This document shows positions 1-10,281 of a stretch of 64,000 nt of DNA, piece after piece. Both the position numbers and the translations under genes were made by a program. The notes beneath the pieces were generated by a model. That model worked only from the letters and a program-made list of their open reading frames with translations, did not search any database and was not told the origin of the DNA. How positions within the stretch are numbered: the stretch's first letter is position 1; every line of letters starts with the position of its first letter. This DNA is from Russula earlei. Taxonomy: Eukaryota > Basidiomycota > Agaricomycetes > Russulales > Russulaceae. The stretch lies in the NCBI GenBank assembly GCA_025769875.1, contig JAGFNK010000007.1, positions 275,301 through 339,300 of the forward strand. The letters are read 5' to 3'.

Positions 1-254
1 GACAGATCTTAACAGCTTGATTGTGAGCACACAAGAACAAGTAAGGGATCCCCTCAGTTGATACATATACCCAGCACCATTTAGCCACTTCAAGTGGAGT
101 TAATTATTTAGACAACTTTGTACCTAGGCTAATTAACTAGTCTAGATGTTCATTGGCTCAATCATTGTTCCATTCCTTGCATACCCTTTATTCATGGACT
201 TGTAGAATCTGCACCTGTTGCCTACTTATATGAGTAGACAGAATACCTACCTTC

Positions 255-407
255 CCTCAGTGATTGCTCACATGCACAAGTCACTGAGGTACATTCCTTT
301 TGTTACCTTTCCTTATGTTCTTTAAAGCTTATATCTGGATAGCACAGTTGTTACATTATTCAGGTAAATACATCATTCAGTGATCACTCATGTGCACAAG
401 TCACTGA
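255..407. repeat. Two related hairpin repeats, 118 bp apart
   Basis: CCTCAGTGA at 255-263 pairs exactly with TCACTGAGG at 281-289. A second, similar unit pairs TCAGTGA (377-383) with TCACTGA (401-407). The loops are alike too (both contain a CAYRTGCACAAG stretch). They look like two copies of one small element; the family is not recognised. Confidence 0.55.
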
Positions 408-529
408 GCACAGTTGTTAATTCAGCAACTCTCATGTGTGCAAACATGCAGGCCTTTCCTCAGATGCTGCACTCACTCATAAAAACTATTGTTTCCCACT
501 CTTGTTAAACTACCCAAGTCTCTACAAGC

Positions 530-710
530 AACCTACATCCTCAGGGATCATCATAAGAAGAAGCATGGGCTCACAATTGGTCAAGGGAGAGACAAGGTGG
601 TGCCACAGGGGATGCTTGGGTTGCCACTAGAATGGCAAGAACAACAATCATTAGGGGGGTAAACAGCTGTCCTCAAAGTGGTGTGTGGGCTTTGTGGTGG
701 GCATGCCAGC
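530..710. pseudogene. Decayed partial copy of the membrane-protein gene start
   Basis: This stretch aligns, in the same + orientation, with 5950-6170, the 5' end and upstream region of the membrane-protein gene whose start codon is at 6075 on the minus strand. Shared landmarks include CTACATCCTC, the AATTGGTC block and TGTCCTCAAAGTGGTG. Many differences are C-to-T or G-to-A changes at CpG sites of the intact copy, for example GCGCGGGCTCG against AGCATGGGCTCA. It is a fragment without coding capacity. Confidence 0.7.
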
Positions 711-1075
711 ATAATTGATTAATTTCTTTTCCCTCTGTACTGTTTCAGTAGCAAATGCTGACAATCTACTTGTTTTGGCCAATCTGCAAGTGTGGCTGTT
801 GGAGCTAAAAGGAATGTAGCTCAGTCTTGTGTATGAAAGACTGCATTAGTTGGTATGCTAAGCTAAAAGGAATGTAGCTATGTACAGTATTAGCTTTGGA
901 GGGAACGGTAAAAGAGTGTAGTACTGACCTGGGAAAACGAACGACAACTAATTCGAATATTTATTTACACGTACGATTCGGCTTTGTCCGTTCACACGCC
1001 ACCGGTGGCTGCACGTCCAAGAAGTGACTTCTGCCCGAAATCGCATTATGACTTGTATTTTCGCGGAGGCGTCCG

Positions 1076-1653
1076 ATGGATTCGATCTCTTCTCTCTTCT
1101 CTGGTTCACAACCGAGTCACGTCTTCATGTCGGCTCAACTGCCCGGACGAACCATCTGGTCCGGGCCACTGTGTACTAGTACCAATGACATTCTTGCGCT
1201 ACAGATTGATGCTGCTGGCACCCAGTATGCGGCCGATGCCACCTCTCAACGTGCCTTTGAGACTCTGATTGACGCTGATCAATGGATGATCTACCGCAAC
1301 GTGGAGATCGATGTACTTCATTGGGATTTCGTCAGGGTACTATCTTTCCTATCCACCGCATCAGCAAACCACAAAAAAAATTCCCGGGTTTTTGTTGGTT
1401 TCTGCTGGTTTCCCAGTTTCTGGAAACCAAAAACCCAGAAACTGGGAAACCTGGTAGACATCATGAAGCACACTGGAAAACAATTCAAGTTTTTTATGGT
1501 CACATCGACCATCTGAGTGAGCGACACTGGCACCTTGCACTGGAATGTGCAGACAACAATGGTGATGATGAATCCCTTCATCATGCTGATGCCTCGATGA
1601 TATCTGCATTCCATGCTGATCTGTATATACCTGAGAGTCCCCTCAAGGCTTAG
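1076..1653 (+). pseudogene. Unrecognised ORF split by a repeat
   Basis: An ORF from 1076 reads well as protein for about 90 residues (serine and acid rich start, then FETLIDADQWMIYRNVEID). It then runs into repeat sequence near 1361. After the repeat, another frame at about 1500-1653 again looks protein-like (HIDHLSERHWHLALECADN, ending in a stop at 1653). I infer one host gene interrupted by the GGTTTCC-rich repeat; I do not recognise the family. The start codon is only the first ATG. It could equally be two unrelated chance ORFs. Confidence 0.25.
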
Positions 1654-1905
1654 ATCCGTACCAGCTCAAATTGACTTCCAATTACAAGTAGAAACAACAT
1701 ATACCCTATTTCTGACCATTTTCAGTGATTTTTTTCCTACTATACTATAGTTCTACCAGTTTCCATACTTTTGACAGGTTTCTGTTAGTTTCTTAGGTTT
1801 CCATGAAAGATACTCTCAGGTTGTTTCCGGGAAACCAGACATGGGTTTCCCAGTCTCCCAGTTTCCCAGTTTCCGCTGGTTTTTTTCGGTTTCCTGAGGT
1901 GAGAA
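1361..1905. repeat. GGTTTCC-rich palindromic repeat region
   Basis: A perfect 17 bp inverted repeat (1407-1423 and 1435-1451) surrounds an 11 nt loop; the arm reads GGTTTCCCAGTTTCTGG. The same words (GGTTTCC, GTTTCCCAG, GGAAACC) recur densely again at about 1777-1900. I interpret this as one non-autonomous element or the two ends of one, about 0.5 kb, inserted in the surrounding ORF. No target duplication was identified, so the exact borders are uncertain. Confidence 0.5.
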
Positions 1906-2029
1906 TCCATCTTTACTGATGCGTGGAAACTGAATCGGCGTCAGAGCACTCTGCCCCGCTTCATCTCTTTCCCTGTCATCGACTCTCAGTGCGTGACTTG
2001 CTCAAAACTGGCAGGAGCTTTCTTGACAC

Positions 2030-3421
2030 TTGCTTCAGAGCTACCAGCAGCCTTCTTTCGGAAATTCTGCAGAAAGCAATGGGCCATGCATCGTTCAAGT
2101 CTACAACAACCTTGTCGAGCCCACGAGCGACGCGAATGCGGGGAGGCTTATCGGGAATAGGAATTTCTACAGCAATGATTACATGGTGAGCTACTGGGGG
2201 AGCAAAACAACCTCCCAATCTATGACGCATTTTCAGGTTCAGCGCGGTCCCGGCTACGTCGTGACGTTGAAGATGTACTCGACGCGGACGAGGAACACAG
2301 AATGCGTCAACTCGCGGAATGTTCGTGTCCCTAGCCTGTCTATTCCAGTCTATAGAGTGACATCTCGCACTAGCCATTCGGCTTCCACCTCGCTGATGGC
2401 ACCCTCTACACATACTTGAAGAGGAGATGAGTACGAGGACATCGCCGCAGCATGGGATTGGAACCTCATCCCCGGCCATACGGTAGACTACGGTGCCACG
2501 CCGCTCGACTGCGCTCGGAGCGCAGTCATGCCCGGTGGAATGGACTCGAGTCGTTCGTCGGCGGCGTGTCGAACGGCCAAACCGGTGCCGCGGCCATGCG
2601 ATATCTCAACCCGCTCACCAGTGCATTCAGCTGGGTGAAGCCAGGCCTCAAGGACGATACCGAATCCGTCATGGTCGCTAACGTCGCTTCGCACACCTCC
2701 GCGCCCGTTTATTCCGTCTTGGATCAGAGACGGCATTCAGGTGACAACTACGTTAACGGTGAAGTCTTCAACGGGGCTGACAACCAGACGTTTGCCGGTA
2801 CCACGTCGCTCTGGCACGGAGGCGTCGGCTACCTCTTTGGCCCAGGGTCGACGGTGCTTTCCTTGTCCGTCGGCGGGCGCAGAGGCGATTGGTCTGTGAT
2901 CGGCACGTCCACACAGCCGCCCGAGACGGTCGATCTTTTCGCAGCGTGGATTGAACATCAGGACCATGACGCAGCCGATCTCATATGCCATCTTCCCTGA
3001 TACCACGTTTGACGGCTTCCAGAACAAGAAGGATAGCCGTAATATCGTCTGTGTCCAGAATGACGCGCATATTTCCGCAATTCTCGACTTGGATTACGAC
3101 ACTGTCTCTGCAGTTTTCTGGGATGTGTTCGGCGGGTATATTCCTCTACATGACCTAGCTTCCAGCTACGGACCCCCGAGTATCACCTTCAGCGGGAACG
3201 TGGGGCTCATGCACAATTTCAACACTGGGGAGCTCACAGTTTCGGAACCCTCGCAAACACTGACCAGCGTAGACATCGTGGAAGTAGGGATAAGGGAGAC
3301 ACCTTTGCCATTTACTGTGCAATTCCCTCCTGGTCCAGGGGGATCAGCGGGGAGTAGCGTTACACAGCAGTTCTTTTGTCATCCTTTCACATCACCTTGT
3401 CTGGAACTGAGGAGACAATAA
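2030..3421 (+). pseudogene. Polysaccharide lyase family 8 (3' part, frame-broken)
   Basis: The frame pieces together resemble the C-terminal half of the PL8 lyases (hyaluronate, chondroitin AC and xanthan lyases), extracellular enzymes that cleave acidic polysaccharides by beta-elimination. Landmarks in order: NRNFYSNDYMV, RGPGYVVTLKMYSTRT, DGTLYTYL, DEYEDIAAAWDWNLIPG, GLESFVGGVSNGQTG, SAPVYSVLDQRR, SLWHGGVGYLFG, ISYAIFPDTTFD and the terminal beta domain. Introns 2186-2236 and 2321-2373 join these in frame. Apparent frameshifts lie near 2418, between 2505 and 2530, and near 2960. The last two disappear if the A or T inside CTG/CAG at 2509-2511, 2523-2525 and 2959-2961 is ignored (see findings). 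The N-terminal alpha barrel with the catalytic residues was not found upstream, so the gene is also truncated or displaced. Confidence 0.75.
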
Positions 3422-4696
3422 GTATGGGGGCAAAGATTTTGCGAGACCTTCGAAGGCATCTTAATTTTTCCGACGAGGGGGAAACAATGCAATGCATAGT
3501 ACAGCCCAAAAACCCATCTGCTGTGCTCATAACCAAGCTGGTCATACGATGCCTGGTGGCTGGTAGGCGGCTTCATCCGGTATCGGCGCTGCCTGAGGGA
3601 TAGCAGACTCGCGTTGTTCCGACGTGTGTGTTCGGCGATGATTTTGTCCACTGGGGCCTTGGGGATTGTCACAGAGTCAGGAAAAGGCTTTCGAGGACCG
3701 AGTTGACCTTCAGGATCATGCCGAAACAACAATTAGTCGAGTTGTCCACCCAAAGTACGGGATGAACCACATACATACATTTAGACCTTGATGCCGAGGA
3801 CAATTGAACCTGATTGAGACGAAACCGAGTGCTCGACGCGACCCAGGCCGCATCCCTTCATAGTTTGTCCCCGGCGATCGTATGGCCGGCGCAGATGCCG
3901 CAACCGTGTGCATGATCTCCGTCGGAGCTGGGTCGTGCTTGGAGAGAGGAAATCGCTAGCTAGGCGGTCTTCCGCCGCGATCTACGTGGTCGCGCATCGG
4001 ATCATTTGAACGGCAGGGCCGCATTTGATCTTTTGCGTCTGCATCCATCTTCGCGTACGACCGCGTCCCGCATCTGCGCTATTATCGGGAGTTCTGGTGC
4101 GAGAAGAAGCTCTGTTGAGAGACGGTCGCCAGGGTTGCCCAGCGGGAGTTCGGCGGGGGGATGGCGTCGCACTGGCGAGCGCGGGCGGGACTGGTAGAGG
4201 CGAGAGGTGTCGCGCGGTGAGCGTGTCTGCGACTTGAGGATGCCGTCTGGGGGTGAGTGTGATGCAATATGTACAGTGTTCTTTGATGGAACCGAGGAAG
4301 AAGGGCATCGATGTTAATAAGGGTGGCAGGGCCAGGGAGGAGTGATTGTGAAAGGGAGATCCATTCGGCCAGGCGAAGACGACTGTGACGTGGCGTGGTC
4401 CATCACCGGAACGTAGCGTAGGTCACTTCGCCCTCGTGCCTCCTCATCGTGAACGTTGTGTTGCAGCGCATCAAGTTGGCTGCCATTGTCGTGGTCGTGG
4501 TTATGGGACACATCGAGGAAGGAGGGAGGAACTCCCCAGATCTGGGGGAAGATCGAGAGTCTCTGCCAGTAACCTCCTGGTTTTTGATTCTCTACGCCAC
4601 ATGCTCTCTTCATTAGAACCGGTCACCACAGTAGTCGGTTTGAAACATCCGAGTTTGGATCGTGGTAAGCATGACGAGGTGTTGTAAGTGTATGCA
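3422..4696. other. Intergenic, no supported gene
   Basis: Several short minus-strand ORFs (for example 3379-3732 and 3982-4308) overlap each other and show no recognisable domain, signal peptide or consistent intron structure. The part around 4000-4250 is GC-rich. I would not annotate a gene here. Confidence 0.5.
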
Positions 4697-6075
4697 CTAT
4701 ATATGTGGAATAAACGAAGTCCAGTGTACAACATGATAGGCTGCAGGAGAAAGCGATCTAAGATACAGGAAGGGGAGTACAAGCAACACCAATCGACTGA
4801 GCATATAAAAGTATGTTGACACCACTATAACCAGAGCGAGGAAACCGGAAACGTATACATAACCGGAATCGTGTAGACGTGTTATCAAAGGCATTATCGA
4901 ACACAGAATTGGCACAGCAGATATAGTGACCGAAGCAACGCGCCACAGGGTTTGCTCTGCGCTAGAGGGAAAACTGAATGACCATCCGATGCAGTGAATC
5001 CCGCCGAAAGCCAACGTGACACCGACCACTGCTACCAATGCGAAAGCTAAACGGGTGGTGGCCCATGCGTGAGGATAAAATGTGCCAACCCTCATCGTGT
5101 GCTTCTCCTCTTCGCCAAAAAGAATATCAAAAGGCTTCGTGAATGGCCAAACAAGGACACGAGTTAGCCACGGCATCTGATGTTCTTTGGATGGTCCACG
5201 GACAATCGCAGCTCCAAGGTCAGAAAGTGCATCTCCAAGTGCGTCCCGAAATCCACCCAAACTCGTGGCCTCCATATTCCCATCATCAATGGGCTCATCC
5301 GTATCTCGCTTCTTGTATACTCGTACCCCACGTTGCACGTTCAGAGGCTTGTGCCACCACAGAATGAACATCACGAAATTTAATGTTGCGAACGCAACCG
5401 TGACGAGCTCCAGTTCAGTGACGGGGAGGCCTTTGATTCCTCGTGCGATGCATTGGACCACGAACCAGCCAGTTTGTAGAACAGCAAGCGTTTTGGAGAT
5501 GACGTCTCCCTTGCTCTTGTCCTCGATCTCCTCCTTTGCGATCCTTGGGAAATCGCCATTGCCCGTCAAAGAATACGAGTTTAGCTCTCCAGGCAACAGG
5601 ACCAGGATGGGACGGTTTCCTTCATATTTCATGAATCCTCCCATAATCGCGAAGAATCCATGAGTCGTTGTCCATCCCTCTCCTTAATCTGATTATCAAT
5701 ATCGATGATTACTCTCGGTTTTCAGGGCGTACCTTTGTGATTCTTAGCTAGCTCAACAGCAGCAAATCGTTGTCTCAACGCCCACGCAATCATTGCCTCT
5801 GGCACGAAAAGGGCAGCAAGCATGAGTCCCACGCGTCGCACTGCGACCCTCGCCCGGCTCTCGAAAGGACTTGGGATATTGGGGTGCACGGACACCCAGA
5901 TGCACAACAGAATGGTGACTGCACAACTCCACATAATGTCCCAGAGCGACCTACATCCTCTTGGATCATCGCAAGAGGCGCGGGCTCGAAATTGGTCGAG
6001 AGAGAGATGAGGTGGTGAGGATTGTGGAACGGGGGATGCTCGGGTTGCGGCTAGAATTGCAAGAATGAGGATCAT
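4697..6075 (-). CDS. Fungal multi-pass membrane protein, 442 aa
   Basis: Two exons, 6075-5733 and 5682-4697, flank a 50 nt intron (5683-5732). The junction keeps the frame and gives a GEGWTTTHGFF stretch, as expected for this family. The protein opens with a signal-like hydrophobic segment (MILILAILAATRAS) and a CDDPRGCRSLWDIMWSC motif. It then has a hydrophobic stretch near residues 45-65, another near 80-95, a conserved QTGWFVVQCIARG..LPVTELELVT core and four to five C-terminal hydrophobic helices. This matches a large uncharacterised family of fungal integral membrane proteins; its function is unknown to me. No frame damage is seen. It is probably a plasma or internal membrane protein. Confidence 0.85.
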
Positions 6076-6689
6076 AATGGAGGGGGGTGATGGCGCAGGA
6101 CAACAACAGGCCTGGGGGTAATGGCTGTCCTCAAAGTGGTGCTGTGAGCCCCGTGGTGGGCATGCGGCATGAAATGAGCGCCTAGAGAGGACTACAACGG
6201 TTGATTACCTTTCGACGCAAGTAAGAGGACTTTCTTGACCTGTGCTTGTTTCATCTGCTATACATGTCCCTCATTCACGGGCCATGTCTCTTTCGATCAT
6301 GGAGGGCCGCGATGGGGGCAAAGCCGACTATTTCAGGTGTTGATTTTGTGTACAACACTTTTCTTGCGCATAGATATCCCATTGCGGAATCCACAGCCAT
6401 TCTTGGAGTTCAATTGTTTGTTGGCTATGCAAACCACGCTTTATGGGGTGATGGAGATGTGTGATTTCCATAAACGCCGTGTCTCGACCGGATCCATCAT
6501 ACCTCTTGGATCTCACGGAACTCGCCGAGCTTTTTTTTTTTACCAATGGGGTCAACCAGTGAGAAGACCACTCCCGACCATCACAAGACGCGTGGGCTAT
6601 GTGCCAAACATGTGTGCCTTGAAGAGCGAAGACTCGGAGCACACCGTGATTGAGCATTTGTTCATTGTGGTCTGTCAAGAGTGCAAGGG
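6076..6689. other. Region upstream of the OYE remnant
   Basis: It holds the upstream region of the divergent membrane-protein gene, part of which recurs at 530-710, and then sequence in which I find no Old Yellow Enzyme N-terminus. The ORF at 6235-6720 has no recognisable content. I see no other gene. Confidence 0.5.
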
Positions 6690-7882
6690 CATCTCAAATT
6701 CTGGTCCGAGGAGCAGATAGTCGCATGGAAGAGGGTACGTGCATCGCTGGGTCCCCTCCACCCACACGTGTCGGCTGATCATGCGCGATCTCCTCGCATT
6801 GAACGCCTCCGCAGGTGACGGACGCCGTGCACGCAAAGGGATCGTTCATGTTCTTGCAGCTCTGGGCGCTCGGACGGGCCGCGTCGCCGGATCAGCTCAA
6901 GCGGGAGGACCCGTCGTTCGAGTGGGTCGGCGCGGGGACCGTCCCGTCCCCCGCGCGTCGCCCGGCGTCGGCGAGGGCGGGCCCGCGCCCGCTGACCAAG
7001 GCCGAGATCGCGGAGTACGTGCAGCTGTACGCGACCGCCGCGCGCAATGCCGTCTTCCGGGCGGGCTTCGACGGCGTCGAGATCCACGGCGCGAACGGGT
7101 ACCTCGTCGACCAGTTCCTCAAGGAGGGTTCGAACGACCGCGTGGACGAGTACGGCGGCTCCGTCGAGAACAGGGCGAGGTTCGCCCTCGAGGTCGTGGC
7201 GGCGGTCGGCGCGGCGGTCGGCGAGGAGCGCGTCGGACTCCGTTTGTCCCCGTGGCTCACGTATCATGGTGCGTTTGGCGTTTGTTTTTCCCCCTTTCCT
7301 CGCCGTCGGCAGGCGTATCTTTCCGGCTCGGGTAACTGACGCTTTGTCCCCCCGCCGACCCACCATCCCTCTCGAACGTACGTACGTACGCGCCGACAGA
7401 GACGCCTGAGAGTGACCCCATCCCTACCTTCTCGTATCTCGTCACGGAGCTTCGCAGACGCCATCCCAACTTTGCATACCTGCATGTTATCGAACCGCGC
7501 GTCTCCGTTGTGGACGATCGCGTCTTGGACCCAGAATCGAAAGAGTCGAACGACTTTTTGCGGGACATCTGGGCGGGAAAGCTCTGGATATCCGCGGGCG
7601 GATTCGCGCGCGAGAGTGCAATCAAGCAGGCCGACGAGCGAGGGGAGCTGATTGCTTTTGGATGGTACTACACGTCGAATGTGCGTTGAGCTTCCTGAGT
7701 TTCCTATGCGGCTCGGACCACTCAGTTTATCGCTCTCATCCTGACAGCCCGATCTCCCTATCCGTCTTGAGAAGAACATCCCACTGACGCCCTATAACCG
7801 CGAGGTGTTCTATACTGTTGAGTCGCCAATTGGGTACATAGACTTCCTTCCAGCAGATAAATCGCTTGTATCTGCCTCCTGA
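6690..7882 (+). pseudogene. Old Yellow Enzyme (NADH:flavin oxidoreductase), 5'-truncated
   Basis: Four exon pieces join in frame: (6690)-6734, 6815-7268, 7400-7680 and 7748-7882, with introns of 80, 131 and 67 nt. The product matches the FMN-binding TIM barrel of Old Yellow Enzymes, which reduce activated C=C bonds with NAD(P)H. Seen are FWSEEQIVAWKR, VHAKGSFMFLQLWALGR, GFDGVEIHGANGYLVDQFL (substrate-binding His and Asn), NDRVDEYGGSVENRARF, ISAGGF and FGWYY. About 100 N-terminal residues (the first strands with the usual MAPMTR-like region) are missing: upstream of 6690 no such sequence appears. The remaining part is undamaged and GC-rich, so truncation may be recent, or the first exons may have been displaced. 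Confidence 0.8.
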
Positions 7883-8074
7883 CAGTTTGATATATCGATG
7901 CGATATGCTCTAGATGAGCTCGATTATGACTAGCTTTATTCATTAGGAAGCCCAGAACTGTCGTAATCGCAAACTTAAGGAGCGCACACGATTGAGATTG
8001 ATTGTGCGTGAGTGATGCCAATTGCCTGCGATGGCAGGTGACTGACGGATCGCCATGATGCGATGTATTTATTA

Positions 8075-8128
8075 ATCATGATGCGAGGTTCAATCAAGAT
8101 GCGAGGTTTAATCATAATACGAGGATGA
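8075..8128. repeat. Three tandem 18 bp repeats upstream of the secreted-protein gene
   Basis: Units at 8075-8092, 8093-8110 and 8111-8128 follow ATCAWGATGCGAGGTTYA, the third more diverged. A related half unit precedes them (8063-8074). They lie about 65-120 bp upstream of a TATAAA box and about 220-275 bp upstream of the start codon, so they could be activator binding sites. Confidence 0.6.
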
Positions 8129-8191
8129 TAGCCCAGCCCATCCTGGTCCGGAATTCGCGGACGGGGACAGAGGAAGGGGAACTGACGATAG

Positions 8192-8197
8192 TATAAA
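8192..8197 (+). promoter_or_regulatory. TATA box of the small secreted-protein gene
   Basis: TATAAA lies about 150 bp upstream of the ATG at 8349, followed by CCAATGG at 8199-8205. Position and sequence fit a fungal core promoter; there is no experimental support. Confidence 0.45.
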
Positions 8198-8348
8198 GCC
8201 AATGGCTTCGGTTACAATTCTCTCCATCTGGTGCTCCCATCCACTCCATACTCGCCGGTGCTGGTTACCGACGATCTTTCTACATCTTATACGCCACCGT
8301 CTTGTACGACTTACATCCAAAACTCCACAATCCCACTCCTAAGTGACT

Positions 8349-8698
8349 ATGCGCACGTCTCCCGTTTTTGTCATATTCTGCCTCGCCGTTGGCATTGCTC
8401 CATCGTTTGCGCTTCCTTTAGGTACGCCCACCACTTCGAGTTCTTTTCCTTCCAATGAAGTTGACTTGACCTCGCAGAAGTAAGAAGCCCGGATCCAGTG
8501 CTGCACACAAGAGGGCTTTTGTATTCATCCCTGAAGAAGGACCAAACAGAGTCTCCATCACCGAAGAAGGGCCAAACAGCCACAGTTGGGCGGGATGATT
8601 CGGGCCAGCTCCCTCTTTCAAAGAAACAAGAGAAGAAATATCATGGTTCAGGCATTAGGGACACGAATGTACGCTTTGCTGAAATTGGGTTTCGCTGA
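8349..8698 (+). CDS. Small secreted protein, 97 aa, unknown function
   Basis: Exon 1 (8349-8421) encodes a clear signal peptide, MRTSPVFVIFCLAVGIAPSF, then ALPL. A 56 nt intron (8422-8477) ends in CGCAG, and exon 2 (8478-8698) completes 97 residues with a TGA stop. The mature part (about 75 residues) has no cysteine, is rich in Lys, Ser and Gln, and holds two similar segments, SSLKKDQTESPSP and SPKKGQTATVG. The frame works only with the intron, and each part alone would be missed as a short ORF. The gene has a TATA box and tandem upstream repeats. It resembles the small secreted proteins common in basidiomycetes; no family is recognised, and an effector or signalling role would be a guess. 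Confidence 0.6.
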
Positions 8699-9900
8699 TC
8701 AAAACTATAAATAATAAATAATATTTGTGTATGAGTCAGTTAATCAGTAAGCAAGAGAGTAAGTAAGCATAGGTAAGCAGTCAGTCCAGAACATGACACG
8801 ACGGACAGGAATGGATAAGTCCAGTCCACTAAAACTCAACTCAGTGGTCAATAAAGGTGAAATATATTGACCACTGAATTGACTCAGCTCAGATTACAAA
8901 TTATTTTAAAACAATTGATTGATTTGTTGCCCTCTCCTCATGCATCACATTATTGTAAATATGTCAACCCAAACAATTAGAACTTAGTCAAATGCTTAAG
9001 AGAGGGCAGCTCAGTGCCCAAGTTATGTAACCTAAGATGCAACATGAGTTGCCCCGAATCACCAGGGGGATCATATACACTTAATTTGCCCAATCAATTT
9101 AGCCTTAGCAGACTCGGATAAACTTAACACAATGGCGTATGTTAATACATGGATTTATATTGAATAAATTGAGACATAAAGTGCATCCACAAATATGACA
9201 CCAAATTTTAAATAGGAACGGTCTACTCATTACATGGTGATAATCAGCCGATGGGGATCAATCGCCTCGATGACAGAGACTGACCACACAGATTAAACTC
9301 AACGTGAAGATCTGGGCTTTACATTTTGTTACAATTTTACTCGAGCCAAATAATATAGTTAGCATTCTTATAATTGAATCTTGTTTGTATTTTCCCACTA
9401 AGAACCAAGTCTGTGTTGAAGGCAGCAGGCAGCAGCTTGCTGAGTTCGCGAAAACACACACAAAAGAAGGGACAAAACAGGTCTCTTGTTCTGAGGCGTA
9501 ACTAGAGTTTCTACATACAAGATGCGATCTATGAGAGAGGGGGATATTGGGGGATTGGGGAGACAGAAAGACGCGAGTTGGGAGTGCGATACATGGATGT
9601 GGAACAAGATGAGCCAGAGCGATGAGCTGCGATGAAAGAGGGTTGAGAGCTGGCTGGGCAGCGGAGGTGGAACCGGTATGTGATGAAAGAGAGTCGAGAG
9701 CAATGATGCAGGGCTAGAATGGGATGCCGCCTTACAGCAGGACACTGTGTGACAACGTACTAAAGAATTACCCTGGACATGGACAGCCTTGCGAGACAGC
9801 CGATGAGCTATACCTGGAAAGTGAAGATCCTTTTGGTGGATATCGTCCTCTACACCTTTTGTTGAATGATAGACCCATTTCTACAGGACTATCATCATCT
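8699..9900. other. AT-rich intergenic stretch with decayed repeats
   Basis: No gene is supported. It contains a 13 bp perfect hairpin (8841-8877) and, at about 9236-9283, a degenerate piece of the dispersed repeat also seen at 31590-31890 and 57780-58010 (shared block ATGGGGATCAATC). The rest looks like old, CpG-poor repeat debris. Confidence 0.5.
8841..8877. repeat. Perfect 13 bp inverted repeat
   Basis: TCAGTGGTCAATA at 8841-8853 pairs without mismatch with 8865-8877 across an 11 nt loop. It resembles the CAGTGA..TCACTG hairpins at 255-407 in stem sequence and may be a remnant of the same kind of element. Confidence 0.6.
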
Positions 9901-10281
9901 TTAGCCTTGCTGCTTGCGGCAGCCCCTGCTGAACATTGGATCATGACCAACGATGTTCTTTGATAGGCTGCCATCATCGTCGGACCAATTTTTGGATTCC
10001 AGGTTCCATGTTATGAGATTCAAGACCCATTCAGAAGAACAAAGCTTCTTGTGAGCATCCTTGACCTCCGTCCTGGACATTCCTCTCCGCTTGAGGTTTG
10101 GGCATAATTGATTTTGGGTTAATATCATCATAGAAGGTTTTAAGAAGGGTGTGCAACTCTTCAATGATCTGGTGGCATGGTTCCAGGACAAAACCAAACA
10201 AATCTGGGTGAAGTATTAGTTTGTGTAGGAAAGATAGCTTTCCGTCACCACCCTGGATAACACCATCTTCATCCATGTCTC
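9901..10281 (-). pseudogene. FunK1 kinase, 3' part
   Basis: On the minus strand 10281-10040 continues the kinase C-lobe that is interrupted by gypsy 1. The last codons before the insertion (GYRDMDEDG..GGDGKLSFLHK) follow the segment ending QDMQHVFD on the far side (about 29640). After about 10050 a second frame (HKKLCSSEWVLNLI..NWSDDDGS) looks like the family's C-terminal tail to about 9901, so an indel or an unseen intron separates them. The first five bases (10277-10281, GTCTC) are the target duplication. Confidence 0.7.

Larger units (their letters stand above)
1..975. other. Gene-free AT-rich stretch with short repeats
   Basis: I see no convincing gene here. The stretch is poor in CpG. 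It holds two related hairpin repeats (255-289 and 377-407), a 19 bp direct repeat at 803-821 and 861-879 (AGCTAAAAGGAATGTAGCT), and a decayed copy of a nearby gene (listed separately). The short ORF at 436 starts with GTG and has no features. Confidence 0.6.

Noticed and set aside
3379..4308. Minus-strand ORFs as a host gene
   Set aside because: Overlapping frames, no domain, no consistent splice sites.
9724..9963. Plus-strand 79-codon ORF
   Set aside because: It is a shadow of the minus-strand FunK1 tail and has no features of its own.
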